From the NCBI RefSeq assembly GCF_018224885.1, contig NZ_JAGTXB010000018.1, positions 1-64,000 of the forward strand: a stretch of DNA of 64,000 bases, given 5' to 3'. This document shows, piece by piece, positions 9,905 through 18,568 of this stretch (positions are counted from its first letter, which is position 1; every line of letters begins with the position of its first letter). A program made the position numbers and the translations under genes. This DNA comes from Chitinophaga hostae. GTDB lineage: Bacteria > Bacteroidota > Bacteroidia > Chitinophagales > Chitinophagaceae. The notes beneath the pieces are model-generated. The model did no database searches. It was not told the origin of the DNA and saw only the letters and a list, made by a program, of their open reading frames with translations.

Positions 9905-11074
9905 CTAAAGAGCGGCGCTGATTAACTTCGAAGCATACCGGTTAAAATCACTCCTTTTCACGCCGGTTATTTTTTCCAAAGCAGCAAAATAATTGGCATC
10001 CCCTTTTTCCCTTTTGCCACAACCCAGTAATTCCAAAACCGCCTGAAAACCTTTCTCCTTTTCAATTTCTTGTACTATCAACGCATTTATTACGTAGGCT
10101 GCCTTTAAAGGTTTATCTCCATCGGTGAAGTTTTTCAAATCAAGGTACAACATTTGCCAATCCGCATTCGGATTATTAGCTGCATAGGTTTTAAAGCTGC
10201 CTAAAACCTCATCCCAGGTAAGGCCCCAGCTCCCACCGTATAAATAAGCGCAACCTTCATCAACCGGCCGGTTAATCACATCATTAGCAAGTACCGTCCG
10301 CAGGCGGTCGTGCCACATATCATGAGGATCAAACCGGTAAGGGTTAGCAGTCCATCCGTTGAGCAACAGATCAGTGTTGTTTTGCCGGGCCGTTAATTGA
10401 TTATTTTTAACGCCGTTGTAATCCATTATATAGTCGATCCCTGCCAGTTGTTGAGCTTCCGTAAAATTATCACAATAATAAAACTCAGCGGGTGAACCCG
10501 GTGTATGCAATTTACTGTTATAAAACGCAAGGTATTTTTCATACTCCTTAACACATGCCATATACAGGGTATCCTTAAAGTGATAAGTAGTATTATTGAT
10601 TTTCCGGGTTTTCCAGCTGGCAGTGTTCTGCTTCAACGGAGCGTAAAAGTAAAACTTGTCCTTGCCCCTTTTAGCCAGTATTTTAAAGCTTCCACGCAGA
10701 ACAGGAATGTTTTCGGTCATGCCGATATAAGAAATCTGCAGGATAAAATTATCTTCATCGAGTTTCACCGCATTGCCCAGATAACATTTATAAAAATCAT
10801 TGTCCTTAAGACCGGCATTCTGCCCCATGCCTTTTAGCTCATCCAACAGCACGGCGGTGGCCAATATCTCCTCTTTTAATAGAAATTCATTTGCAGCAGC
10901 CGGTTGTTCCTTTTGTGCAAGCAATCCATTAAGCGAATTGATGAGCAGTGCCTGGGTCAGGGAATCTTTGGGTAAGTTAATTCCCTTCCGGATAATAACT
11001 GACTGACCATGAGCAAGGGATATAAAACTAATAAAAATGACGGCTGTCATCAGCCATGTCCATCTTATATACAT
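9905..11074 (-). CDS. Secreted protein of unknown function with a degenerate metalloprotease-like motif
   Basis: 389 aa with a signal peptide (MYIRWTWLMTAVIFISFISLAHGQ). I do not recognise a named family. Around residue 245-252 the sequence reads PHDMWHDRLR, where HDxxH resembles the gluzincin HExxH motif with Asp for Glu. About 20 residues later comes DEGCAYLYGGSWG, similar in position to the third zinc ligand region of gluzincins. The C-terminal part (VLELLGCGKREKGDANYFAALEKITGV) resembles the tail helices of M1/MA-clan-like proteins. A non-canonical or inactive peptidase-like fold is an inference. The gene is isolated, with long intergenic DNA upstream. Confidence 0.7.
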   Translation of the reverse strand: MYIRWTWLMTAVIFISFISLAHGQSVIIRKGINLPKDSLTQALLINSLNGLLAQKEQPAAANEFLLKEEILATAVLLDELKGMGQNAGLKDNDFYKCYLGNAVKLDEDNFILQISYIGMTENIPVLRGSFKILAKRGKDKFYFYAPLKQNTASWKTRKINNTTYHFKDTLYMACVKEYEKYLAFYNSKLHTPGSPAEFYYCDNFTEAQQLAGIDYIMDYNGVKNNQLTARQNNTDLLLNGWTANPYRFDPHDMWHDRLRTVLANDVINRPVDEGCAYLYGGSWGLTWDEVLGSFKTYAANNPNADWQMLYLDLKNFTDGDKPLKAAYVINALIVQEIEKEKGFQAVLELLGCGKREKGDANYFAALEKITGVKRSDFNRYASKLISAAL

Positions 11075-11415
11075 AGGAAAAAATATTTTTGGAAGATAGT
11101 AATCATCATATGCGGAACAAACCTTTTCTCCTCCCGCCGGTTAGCCATCGTTCAAAGGAGAATTATAAATAGTTAAATTAAAGATAGGGCATTTCTGAAT
11201 CCGCTGATGGCAGTATGCTGTTATACGATAAGTATATGAGCAATAGCATCCCTGTCACGCAACAAAAATATTGATACCCAATGAGATAAGTGATTAAAAT
11301 TATTATTTTGTCCATAAAAATCCTTAACTTAGGATAAGGTATTGTCCCCATCGCTCCACCTTTTGAGTCGTCGCCTTATACTGGATCTATTATTTAAAAA
11401 TTAGAAACACTTGTT
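11075..11415. other. Intergenic region between divergent genes
   Basis: 341 bp with no convincing ORF. It must contain divergent promoters for the secreted protein at 11074 and the lipoprotein at 11416. The closest -7 candidate for the plus strand is TTATTTTG at 11303-11310, one mismatch from TAnnTTTG and about 100 bp from the start codon. No strong hairpin was seen. Confidence 0.5.
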
Positions 11416-11997
11416 ATGAAAAAGATGTACCTCGTCGCAGTGGTTGCTTTTTTAGCAGCCTGCGCCTCCAACACCAACAAATCTGCACCGGAAGCTGTGA
11501 AGACAGCCGATTCCGTTTCGCCAAAACAGGAAAGTCTCACCTATCCGTACACGGCGGAGTATTCCTCCGATTTTGAGATCGGCGATCCCAAAAAAGCACA
11601 GGTAATCCTGGAATTGTACCAAAACTGGGACAAGAACACGCTTGACAATTCAAAGAGTTCTTTCGCAGAAAATGACACCATGATTTTTGCCGATGGCTTT
11701 ATGTTTGCCGGCAACCGCGACAGCCTTTTTGTAGTGGCTAAAAAGAAGAGGGGAATGATGGGCACTGTTGTTGATTCTATTCACGCCTGGATACCGCTCA
11801 GAAGCAAGGACAAAAAAGAAGATTGGGTGACTGTATGGACCCGGGAAGTTTGCACAGATGCCAAAGGCAAAAAGACTGTCAATGAATTGCAGGAAACATG
11901 GCGGTTTGATGAAAACGGGAAAATTAATTTGATGTATCAATATGCGCAGCAGCAGCCGAAAATGCCACCGATGCCGCCGATGCCGCCGAAAAAATAA
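11416..11997 (+). CDS. Hypothetical lipoprotein, possible NTF2-like fold
   Basis: 193 aa. The signal peptide MKKMYLVAVVAFLAACAS carries a lipobox ending at Cys17. The body (KAQVILELYQNWDKNTLDN, then FAENDTMIFADG, VWTREVCTDAKGKKTVNELQETWRFDENGKI) has the rhythm of SnoaL/NTF2-like nuclear-transport-fold proteins, which bind small ligands; this is an inference from pattern. The C-terminus is a proline/methionine repeat (PPMPPMPPKK). No operon partner; a hairpin downstream separates it from the convergent DUF4091 gene. Confidence 0.8.
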   Translation: MKKMYLVAVVAFLAACASNTNKSAPEAVKTADSVSPKQESLTYPYTAEYSSDFEIGDPKKAQVILELYQNWDKNTLDNSKSSFAENDTMIFADGFMFAGNRDSLFVVAKKKRGMMGTVVDSIHAWIPLRSKDKKEDWVTVWTREVCTDAKGKKTVNELQETWRFDENGKINLMYQYAQQQPKMPPMPPMPPKK

Positions 11998-12067
11998 TAT
12001 TTTATTCTTATACGCTTTTTCGACGCTGAGATAGTGGTTTTTTCGATCTGCTTGTCATGAATATGTT

Positions 12068-12104
12068 GCCGGGTGCTTTGCCGTGGGGACTTTGAGCACC
12101 CGGC
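12068..12104. terminator. Candidate bidirectional terminator
   Basis: GCCGGGTGCT at 12068-12077 pairs perfectly with AGCACCCGGC at 12095-12104 across a 17-nt loop. It lies between the ends of two convergent genes. The T-tract on either side is weak. Confidence 0.5.
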
Positions 12105-12137
12105 TTAAATAGTTTACTGCACATTTGTATGTGCCTT

Positions 12138-13940
12138 CTAACGCATTAATTCATCGCTCAATGTTGCTATCAGTGCTCTTCCTTTGTCTACATCTGCCGT
12201 AATCTTTTCTTCTTTAAAATCATGTTCAGCAGCAAACAGCTTCAAATGCTGCTCCAGGGCCAACCAGCTGCGCTTCACCGTTTTGCTGCCGGATGCAGCT
12301 GCCTGTGCTTTCAGGATACGCATCTTTTCATAATCGACTATCCCTTCCCGCATCTTTTCAAAACGGATACAGCTATTGCCACCGGGGTATACCAGGTAAC
12401 AATCGCCGGCAGGCCATGAACCGTGACGGGCATCCCGCACAGGATCTTCCGGCCATCCGTCATAAGCCCAGCGCAGGAAACCATCATATCCCCGCGCAAA
12501 TGAATACCAGCTGATCCAGCGCCCTTCAACAGGGGGAGAAAATACAAAGTTGTTAGGCACCGGCGGATTACAACAAACGTAAAAAGTGGTGGTAGCCCCC
12601 CTGGCACTACGCTGCCGCTGCTGAGGGTCTGTAGGCTCGTTACCGTACAGGTAACAGTAGTCATCCAGCAGGGTATCCAGCTCCTGGTGCCAGTTGCCTG
12701 CATAAGTAATATGCCATTTGGGCGAATGCGCCTTTATCACTTTAATAGCAGCCAGCGTTTGTTCCATCTCGTTCTCATTGATACCCAGGTAAGTCTTCTC
12801 AAACCAGCCTTTCTTTTCCAGGTGTGCCCTGAGATCGTTCAGAAAATCATGCCAGCGTGCCCGGTATGTTGCTGTTCCCGGCGCCCACTGTTCATATACA
12901 TGATTGCCGGTGGCCGCGTCGGTATAACGGAAACGGTTACCCCAGGGAACAGGTGTATAAATAGTGATGGCCTTGTCGATGCCCAATGCCATGGCCATTT
13001 CCACGTAATCGTCAAATATGTGGTAGTCATATTTCCAGGAACCATCCTTTTGTTTAATCCATTCGATCATGCCTCCTTCTATCATATAGGAATTATCTGA
13101 CCAGGGCGAATGTACACCATAGGTAGTAATGTATTTGCCACCTGCATCAGCATACAATTGCAGGTGTTTTTTCAGCAGGACTTTGTGTTCGGCAGACCAT
13201 GGCTCCAGGTGATTGTACCATGCCACTGCCCAGGGATTTTGCCAGAGGTCCAGGCGGTATTGCCAATCGTGCGGCGCTGGTAACACCTGCTGTTGCACCC
13301 TGATTTTCAGCTGAAGGGTATCTGTATAACGCTCCGTATGTACCAACACAGTACCGGTGTATTGTCCGGGTGCTGCATTCCCGGGAACGTCCAGCGAAAG
13401 CCATACCGGCCTGGTGGTGCTGCCTGGCAGATCAAACCGGTCAAAGTCTTCAAATCTATCTGGCATCAGGAAACCCTGTTTATACGGGGAACCTTCACAT
13501 ACTGCATCCTTTGCGCCATAAGGATAATTAGATAGCACATAACGCACGAGATGCAATTTAGCATGTTGGCTGCTGATCCGCTTTCCGTCCGCATTCACCA
13601 GGTCGCTCACGGTAAACCTCACCTGGCGCAGGCTGTCGGGCGACCATACCAACAGCTGGGTATTCAGCCGTTCGTTTCTCCATCCCGTAGCTTCCCAGGT
13701 AGCATGGATATTTTGTGACGGCACCTCCGCCCTGAAATAAGCCAGTTCCGTTGAACCAACAGCTGCGTGCAAGCCACTGCCCACTTCCTTCCAGGCAGCA
13801 GCTGCCATCGGCTCATCAAACGTATATTCGGGCTGATAGTGTGGCGCCAGCACCGGTAAGCGGTTGGCATCTATTTGTGCTTTGTGTTGTGCGAATGCTG
13901 TTGCTGACATCAGGCAGCATATCATGGCTATTCTCTTCAC
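12138..13940 (-). CDS. DUF4091 / GH123-like glycoside hydrolase
   Basis: Secreted 600-aa protein (signal MKRIAMICCLMSATAFAQ). An N-terminal beta-sandwich region (to about 220) precedes a TIM-barrel-like domain ending in the family signature SFARGYDGFLRWAYDGWPEDP, then GDCYLVYPGGNSCIRFEKMREGI. This is the pattern of DUF4091, the catalytic domain of GH123 beta-N-acetylgalactosaminidases. In many relatives the catalytic loop reads DE (as in MDERP); here it reads GINENEM, so Asn seems to replace the Asp that assists the 2-acetamido group. It is the last gene of the GH16/NagB/ROK locus and may remove acetamido sugars, or may have changed mechanism. Confidence 0.78.
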   Translation of the reverse strand: MKRIAMICCLMSATAFAQHKAQIDANRLPVLAPHYQPEYTFDEPMAAAAWKEVGSGLHAAVGSTELAYFRAEVPSQNIHATWEATGWRNERLNTQLLVWSPDSLRQVRFTVSDLVNADGKRISSQHAKLHLVRYVLSNYPYGAKDAVCEGSPYKQGFLMPDRFEDFDRFDLPGSTTRPVWLSLDVPGNAAPGQYTGTVLVHTERYTDTLQLKIRVQQQVLPAPHDWQYRLDLWQNPWAVAWYNHLEPWSAEHKVLLKKHLQLYADAGGKYITTYGVHSPWSDNSYMIEGGMIEWIKQKDGSWKYDYHIFDDYVEMAMALGIDKAITIYTPVPWGNRFRYTDAATGNHVYEQWAPGTATYRARWHDFLNDLRAHLEKKGWFEKTYLGINENEMEQTLAAIKVIKAHSPKWHITYAGNWHQELDTLLDDYCYLYGNEPTDPQQRQRSARGATTTFYVCCNPPVPNNFVFSPPVEGRWISWYSFARGYDGFLRWAYDGWPEDPVRDARHGSWPAGDCYLVYPGGNSCIRFEKMREGIVDYEKMRILKAQAAASGSKTVKRSWLALEQHLKLFAAEHDFKEEKITADVDKGRALIATLSDELMR

Positions 13941-14029
13941 GCCTTTTTGTTTAACAAGTTATTACTAAGGAACACCCTTCATCGCCGGGTGAGAACGGCG
14001 ATCGTTTTAATTCATTCTCTGCGTTCCTT

Positions 14030-15730
14030 TTACAATGCCCCTTTTTTTAGCTGCTCCACTGCGTAGTTGGCAGCCCTTGCAGTTAATGACATATAAAGAA
14101 TAGACGGACTCTGGTTGCCGGTACTTGTCATACAGGCGCCATCAGTAACAAATACATTTTTACAATGATGCAACTGGTTCCATTCATTCAGTAAGGAACT
14201 GGCGGGATCCTTGCCCATACGCACCCCTCCCATTTCATGTATATCCAATCCCGGCGGCTGGTGGTTATCAGTCACCACAATATTCTTAGCCCCCGCGGCG
14301 GTAAGCATGGCCTTTCCCTGTTCAATAAAATCCTTTACCATCCGGTCGTCGTTATCGTCATAATCTACGGATGTAATCAGCAGGGGAATTCCCCAGTCAT
14401 CTTTTTTATCTTTGCTCAGTCGCACATGATTGCTTTCCTTGGGAATGGTTTCTCCCTGCATATACATATATGCACCCCATTTGCCGGGTTTGCTGATGGC
14501 CTCTTTAAAGGCCGCCCCTAATGCAGCGGGCATGTTTTTATCGCTTAACTTTTCACGGTAAGCAGCGCTAAAAACCACGTAACCGCCTACAAAATCCGTA
14601 TCTTTCTCGTATACATTCCTGAAGTTGGGAATAATGCATTCTGCAGGCTTCGATACTTTGTAATACTTATCTTCAAAACCATCGAACTCCCCGCTCATCC
14701 CCGCCCTGTAATTATGAAAGCCAATATACTTTCCCAGCAATCCGTTGTCGTTCCCCAGCCCGTTCGGAAACCGCTTGGAGGTTGAGTTCAGCAAAATGAG
14801 ATTGGTATTTAATGCCGACGCATTGAGAAAAATAATTTTTGCATGGAACACCGTTGTTTCTTTTGTTTTAGCATCAATGACCTTTACCCCTGTTGCCTTT
14901 CCGGATTGCTCATCATACATAACAGAATGTACAACGGAAAACGGGCGTATGGTGAGGTTACCCGTTTTTTCCGCCCAGGGAAGTGTAGAGGCATTTGAAC
15001 TAAAGTACCCTCCAAATGGACAGCCACGCATACAAAGATTGCGGCTCAAACACTGGCGATGCTGCTCTTTATGGATCTCCTGCGGCTGTGTTACCTGCGC
15101 CCACCTGCCGGATACGTAATGACGATTGAATTTGTCTGCCAACACGTCCTTTAAATGCTGCTCTACACAGTTCAATTCAAAGGCAGGCAGAAATTCTCCA
15201 TCCGGCATAGTAGCGATGCCCTCTTTATTGCCGCAAACACCAATAAATTTTTCTACATGGCTGTACCAGGGAGCAATATCCTGGTATCCTATAGGCCACT
15301 CAATTCCATATCCATAGCGGTGCGGAGCAGTAAAATCCATTTCACTCCAACGCGCACAGGCCCGTCCCCATATCAGCGACTTCCCGCCAACCTGGTATCC
15401 ACGTATCCATTCAAAAGGTTTTTCCTGTATATAAGGATGATCGCTATCTTTTATAAAAAAATGTTTCGTGCTGTCGTCATAGCCCGCGGCCCTGCTGATA
15501 TAAGGATTCGCCTCCAATTCCTTCCGGGACACAGCGCCCCTGTAAGGAAATTCCCAAACCGGTGTATTGGCCGTCGGATAATCCTTTATATGCTCCACAT
15601 TTCTTCCCCGCTCCAACACCAATGTTTTCAATCCCTTTTCACACAACTCTTTCGCAGCCCAGCCACCGCTGATACCACTACCAATCACAATAGCATCATA
15701 CTCTGTAGTAACCTCTATACTATCAGTCAT
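14030..15730 (-). CDS. GMC-family FAD-dependent oxidoreductase
   Basis: 566 aa. The FAD-binding motif is at the N-terminus (AIVIGSGISGGWAAKELCEKGLKTLVLERG). Further family features are GYQVGGKSLIWGRAC, the cysteine cluster CLSRNLCMRGCPFGGYF, HEMGGVRMGKD and TGNQSPSILYMSLTARAA, the latter two carrying the C-terminal catalytic region. Relatives oxidise sugars or polyols, and some paired with a gluconate-2-dehydrogenase-subunit-3 protein oxidise C3 of glycosides. No such partner lies beside this copy, unlike the close paralogue at 63146. It is probably translated from the same transcript as the ROK kinase (29 bp upstream). Confidence 0.9.
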   Translation of the reverse strand: MTDSIEVTTEYDAIVIGSGISGGWAAKELCEKGLKTLVLERGRNVEHIKDYPTANTPVWEFPYRGAVSRKELEANPYISRAAGYDDSTKHFFIKDSDHPYIQEKPFEWIRGYQVGGKSLIWGRACARWSEMDFTAPHRYGYGIEWPIGYQDIAPWYSHVEKFIGVCGNKEGIATMPDGEFLPAFELNCVEQHLKDVLADKFNRHYVSGRWAQVTQPQEIHKEQHRQCLSRNLCMRGCPFGGYFSSNASTLPWAEKTGNLTIRPFSVVHSVMYDEQSGKATGVKVIDAKTKETTVFHAKIIFLNASALNTNLILLNSTSKRFPNGLGNDNGLLGKYIGFHNYRAGMSGEFDGFEDKYYKVSKPAECIIPNFRNVYEKDTDFVGGYVVFSAAYREKLSDKNMPAALGAAFKEAISKPGKWGAYMYMQGETIPKESNHVRLSKDKKDDWGIPLLITSVDYDDNDDRMVKDFIEQGKAMLTAAGAKNIVVTDNHQPPGLDIHEMGGVRMGKDPASSLLNEWNQLHHCKNVFVTDGACMTSTGNQSPSILYMSLTARAANYAVEQLKKGAL

Positions 15731-15759
15731 ACATAAAAATTTTAGAAATTGTTATTGAC

Positions 15760-16623
15760 TTATTGCTGACACCTGTCAGCTGTTGGAAGATGCAATGCCG
15801 CGGCGCCTAAAATATTAGCATTGATCAGGGAAGACGCTTCGATCTTCAGGCTTGCCAGGGAACGCCCGAATCCAAAATCAGCCAATGCTTCCCACATGCT
15901 TTTTGAATAAAACGGGAAAGCCGCTTTTGCTGCGCCACCTATCACAATACATTCCGTATCCAATACATACAGGATCAACTTAATGGCTGCCCCCAAATGC
16001 CGGCCAAACTCCTCATACATGTTAATCGCCTCCGGGTTCCCTTCCAATGCCCGTTTGTAAACAAGCTCCCCGGTGGTATGATACACGTTTGAAAAAAAAC
16101 GTCCGCTAACGTAATACTCTATATTTTTATCCAGGTAACTGATCATTCCAAATTCTCCTGCTCCTCCATGCTTCCCGGTTAATAGTTTTCCATCGGCAAT
16201 AATTCCTGTTCCCAGCCCGGTACCGATCGTCAATCCTGCAATGGATTTGCAGGAACGTCCTGCGCCGAAATGAAATTCCCCCCACGCGAAGCAGTTGGCA
16301 TCGTTTTCAATGTTCACCGCTACGCCGTAACGCTGTTCCAGTATTGCCCGGAGGTCTGTTTCGTTGATGGAAGGAATATTCACTACATCGTAGGGGATCC
16401 TGCTAATGGGATCTACCAGCCCCGGTACTCCTATTCCGATGCCCTTTACTCCCGGATTGATAATTTTATCAATGATGCCAAAAATCTGTTCCAGGATGTC
16501 GGCCCTGGTTCCCTGTGCATAGAGAGGCTGCGAAACAACAGGCTCCCGGACGCTTTTATTAACTATACCGGCGCGCAAATTTGTTCCCCCCAGGTCAACC
16601 CCTATTATCTGCGCTTTCTCCAT
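15760..16623 (-). CDS. ROK-family sugar kinase lacking the zinc motif
   Basis: 287 aa, likely an ATP-dependent hexose or amino-sugar kinase. The phosphate-binding motif IIGVDLGGTNLRAGIV is at 6-21. The sugar-binding/catalytic segment follows (NDANCFAWGEFHFGAGRSCKSIAGL), then TIGTGLGTGIIADGKLL. After GKHGGAGEFG, where classical ROK proteins have CxCGxxGCxE, the sequence reads MISYLDKNIEYYVSGRFF, so the zinc-binding cysteines are absent. The start ATG 16623 overlaps the end of nagB-like by 29 nt, indicating translational coupling. Gene context suggests glucosamine or GlcNAc as substrate; glucose is the alternative. Confidence 0.9.
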   Translation of the reverse strand: MEKAQIIGVDLGGTNLRAGIVNKSVREPVVSQPLYAQGTRADILEQIFGIIDKIINPGVKGIGIGVPGLVDPISRIPYDVVNIPSINETDLRAILEQRYGVAVNIENDANCFAWGEFHFGAGRSCKSIAGLTIGTGLGTGIIADGKLLTGKHGGAGEFGMISYLDKNIEYYVSGRFFSNVYHTTGELVYKRALEGNPEAINMYEEFGRHLGAAIKLILYVLDTECIVIGGAAKAAFPFYSKSMWEALADFGFGRSLASLKIEASSLINANILGAAALHLPTADRCQQ

Positions 16624-17359
16624 GTAAATTTTTATTTAACAAACAAATGGCTGCATCTGCATCCAAAAACAGCGTCACTGACGGATGCTGCAGCAGGAGA
16701 CTTGCCGGCAGCTCATTTGTTGCGGGCTCCTCCAACATTCTCCGGACAATCGTTGCTTTGTGCTTCCCGCTCACCATTAAAATAATATGCCTGCTCTCCT
16801 GCAGCGTACCCATTCCTAAAGTAATCCCTTCCTCTAACACCTGGGGCTGCGTAAAATACTTTTGTCCCACCTGCTTTGTTACCGGATGCAACGCCACCAC
16901 CTGCGTTCTGCCATCAATGGCGCACCCGGGCTCATTCATAGCAATATGCCCGTTCATGCCTACGCCCAGAATAGCTACATCTATGCCGTTCCGCGTACCG
17001 ATGAACCGCTCTGTCCTCAAACATTCTTCCGGAAGATCGGGCGAACGGCCGTCAAAAAAGCAAATGTTATTCTCAGCAATACCCAGCGGTTGAAACAGCT
17101 CTTTGTCAATGGAATACCGGCAACTTCCCTCGTCGGTGCCGTTTAGTCCTACCCACTCATCCAATCCTACAATGCTCCAACCGGCAACATCGAATTGTTT
17201 TCCCCGGCAGCTATCGGCCATTGCCTTGTACAAACCAGCCGGGGTATCGCCGGATGCCGGGCATAGCAAGGGCTGATCGTATGCTGCCATCAACTCCAGT
17301 ACATGTGCTGCAACCTTTGCTGAGAGCTCTTCATACGTTTGATAAATTGCTATTTTCAT
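16595..17359 (-). CDS. nagB: Glucosamine-6-phosphate deaminase (NagB family)
   Basis: 254 aa from ATG 17359; a longer reading from 17404 would add 15 unrelated residues and overlap the upstream gene. The family converts glucosamine-6-phosphate to fructose-6-phosphate plus ammonia. Visible active-site pieces are LDEWVGL (Asp67) and GMNGHIAMNEPG (Asn136, His138, Glu143); Asn in the first position of the second motif is common in the non-proteobacterial branch. The related 6-phosphogluconolactonases lack the NEPG run, which favours NagB. It lies between Gfo/Idh/MocA (7-bp gap) and the ROK kinase (29-nt overlap). No NagA deacetylase is visible. Confidence 0.87.
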   Translation of the reverse strand: MKIAIYQTYEELSAKVAAHVLELMAAYDQPLLCPASGDTPAGLYKAMADSCRGKQFDVAGWSIVGLDEWVGLNGTDEGSCRYSIDKELFQPLGIAENNICFFDGRSPDLPEECLRTERFIGTRNGIDVAILGVGMNGHIAMNEPGCAIDGRTQVVALHPVTKQVGQKYFTQPQVLEEGITLGMGTLQESRHIILMVSGKHKATIVRRMLEEPATNELPASLLLQHPSVTLFLDADAAICLLNKNLHGESADNRG

Positions 17360-17366
17360 GCATTTA

Positions 17367-18464
17367 TTATTTAGCGGCGGAAGTTGGATGCAGCCATAAA
17401 TCAATCGGCTTTTCTACTTTCTGGTTAAAGGGAAGGCTTATCTTTTTTCCCTGTCCTGCAGCAGCGTAAGCGGCATAAATAATTTCCAGGACAGCCCTTC
17501 CATCTTTTCCGGTCACCAATGGTTCGCGGTTGTGCTGCACGCAGTCTATAAAATGTTTTAACTCCTGTGGATACCCCTGGTTAAAGGCTTCTTCGAATAT
17601 GCAAAAGCTCCATCCTATTGTGGTGTCTGTTTTCTCCATGGCATAACCGTAGCCGTTTTTGCTATAAGCCAGCACAGAATTCCCGGTAAACAGATCAGCA
17701 TACACCACGCCATCCAGGCCATGGATTTCGCTGCGGTCATCCATACCGCCCTGTTTTGCCCAGGAATTTTCTACTACACCCGTTACACCATTTTCAAATT
17801 CGATGATCACGATGGAGTTATCTTCTCCCCTGGTTCTTCCCTTGTGAAGCACAGTTTTCATAGATGCTGTAACGCTCACGGCTTTGCTGTTCTTCAACAT
17901 CCACCTGAACCAGGCAATACCATGGCAACCCATGTCCATCAATACGCCGCCGCCGGATTGATTAATATCATAAAACCAATCTGAATGGGGCCCGGAATGC
18001 TTCTCCGATTGCTTTAACATATACATCTCGCCCACCGCACCTTCTTCCACCAATTGCCGGGCGCGTTCATACTTGGGTGCAAAACAAAGCTCTTCTGCAT
18101 ACATCAGTTTTACCCCGGCCTTTTCACAGGCGGCAATCATTTCATCCGCTTCTTCCAATGTAACTGCCAAAGGCTTTTCGATAATGATATGCTTCCCTGC
18201 GGCAGCGGCTTTGAGCGTAGCTTCCTTGTGTAAAAAATTAGGAAGACAAATATCCACCACATCAACATCGGTGTTTTTAAGCAACTCATCAATGGAGGAA
18301 AAATGCTGTGCGATATGATGCTTTTCTGCAAAGGCCTTTGCTTTGTCGGCACTTCTTGCATACGCCGCTACCAGCTCCGCTTCCGGAACAAACCTTGTAT
18401 AACTTTCCAGATGGATGTCAGCAATAAATCCTGCGCCTAATATGGCAACTTTTATTCTCTTCAT
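17367..18464 (-). CDS. Gfo/Idh/MocA-family NAD(P)-dependent oxidoreductase
   Basis: 365 aa. The N-terminal Rossmann domain opens with KVAILGAGFIADIHLESY and carries the signature IIIEKPLAVTLEEADEM (EKP Lys about residue 97). The C-terminal alpha/beta domain includes DWFYDINQSGGGVLMDMGCHGIAWFRWML, with the GG..DxxxH substrate-binding region. These enzymes oxidise or reduce sugar hydroxyls, often at C3. A functional link with the GMC oxidoreductase two genes downstream, which could make or use a 3-keto sugar, is an inference. It is the first gene of the tight Gfo-NagB-ROK-GMC group. Confidence 0.9.
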   Translation of the reverse strand: MKRIKVAILGAGFIADIHLESYTRFVPEAELVAAYARSADKAKAFAEKHHIAQHFSSIDELLKNTDVDVVDICLPNFLHKEATLKAAAAGKHIIIEKPLAVTLEEADEMIAACEKAGVKLMYAEELCFAPKYERARQLVEEGAVGEMYMLKQSEKHSGPHSDWFYDINQSGGGVLMDMGCHGIAWFRWMLKNSKAVSVTASMKTVLHKGRTRGEDNSIVIIEFENGVTGVVENSWAKQGGMDDRSEIHGLDGVVYADLFTGNSVLAYSKNGYGYAMEKTDTTIGWSFCIFEEAFNQGYPQELKHFIDCVQHNREPLVTGKDGRAVLEIIYAAYAAAGQGKKISLPFNQKVEKPIDLWLHPTSAAK

Positions 18465-18568
18465 ACTTTAACGTTAAAGTTATTTACCTAAAATATTATT
18501 CACCTGTTTGTTTGTATCCTGACATCATCTGCCATCTTGAGTAGAATTATGAATTACGAATTAGAATA

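Noticed and set aside
15155..15736. 193-residue plus-strand frame
   Set aside because: Antisense to a GMC oxidoreductase with complete motifs; biased composition typical of a shadow frame.
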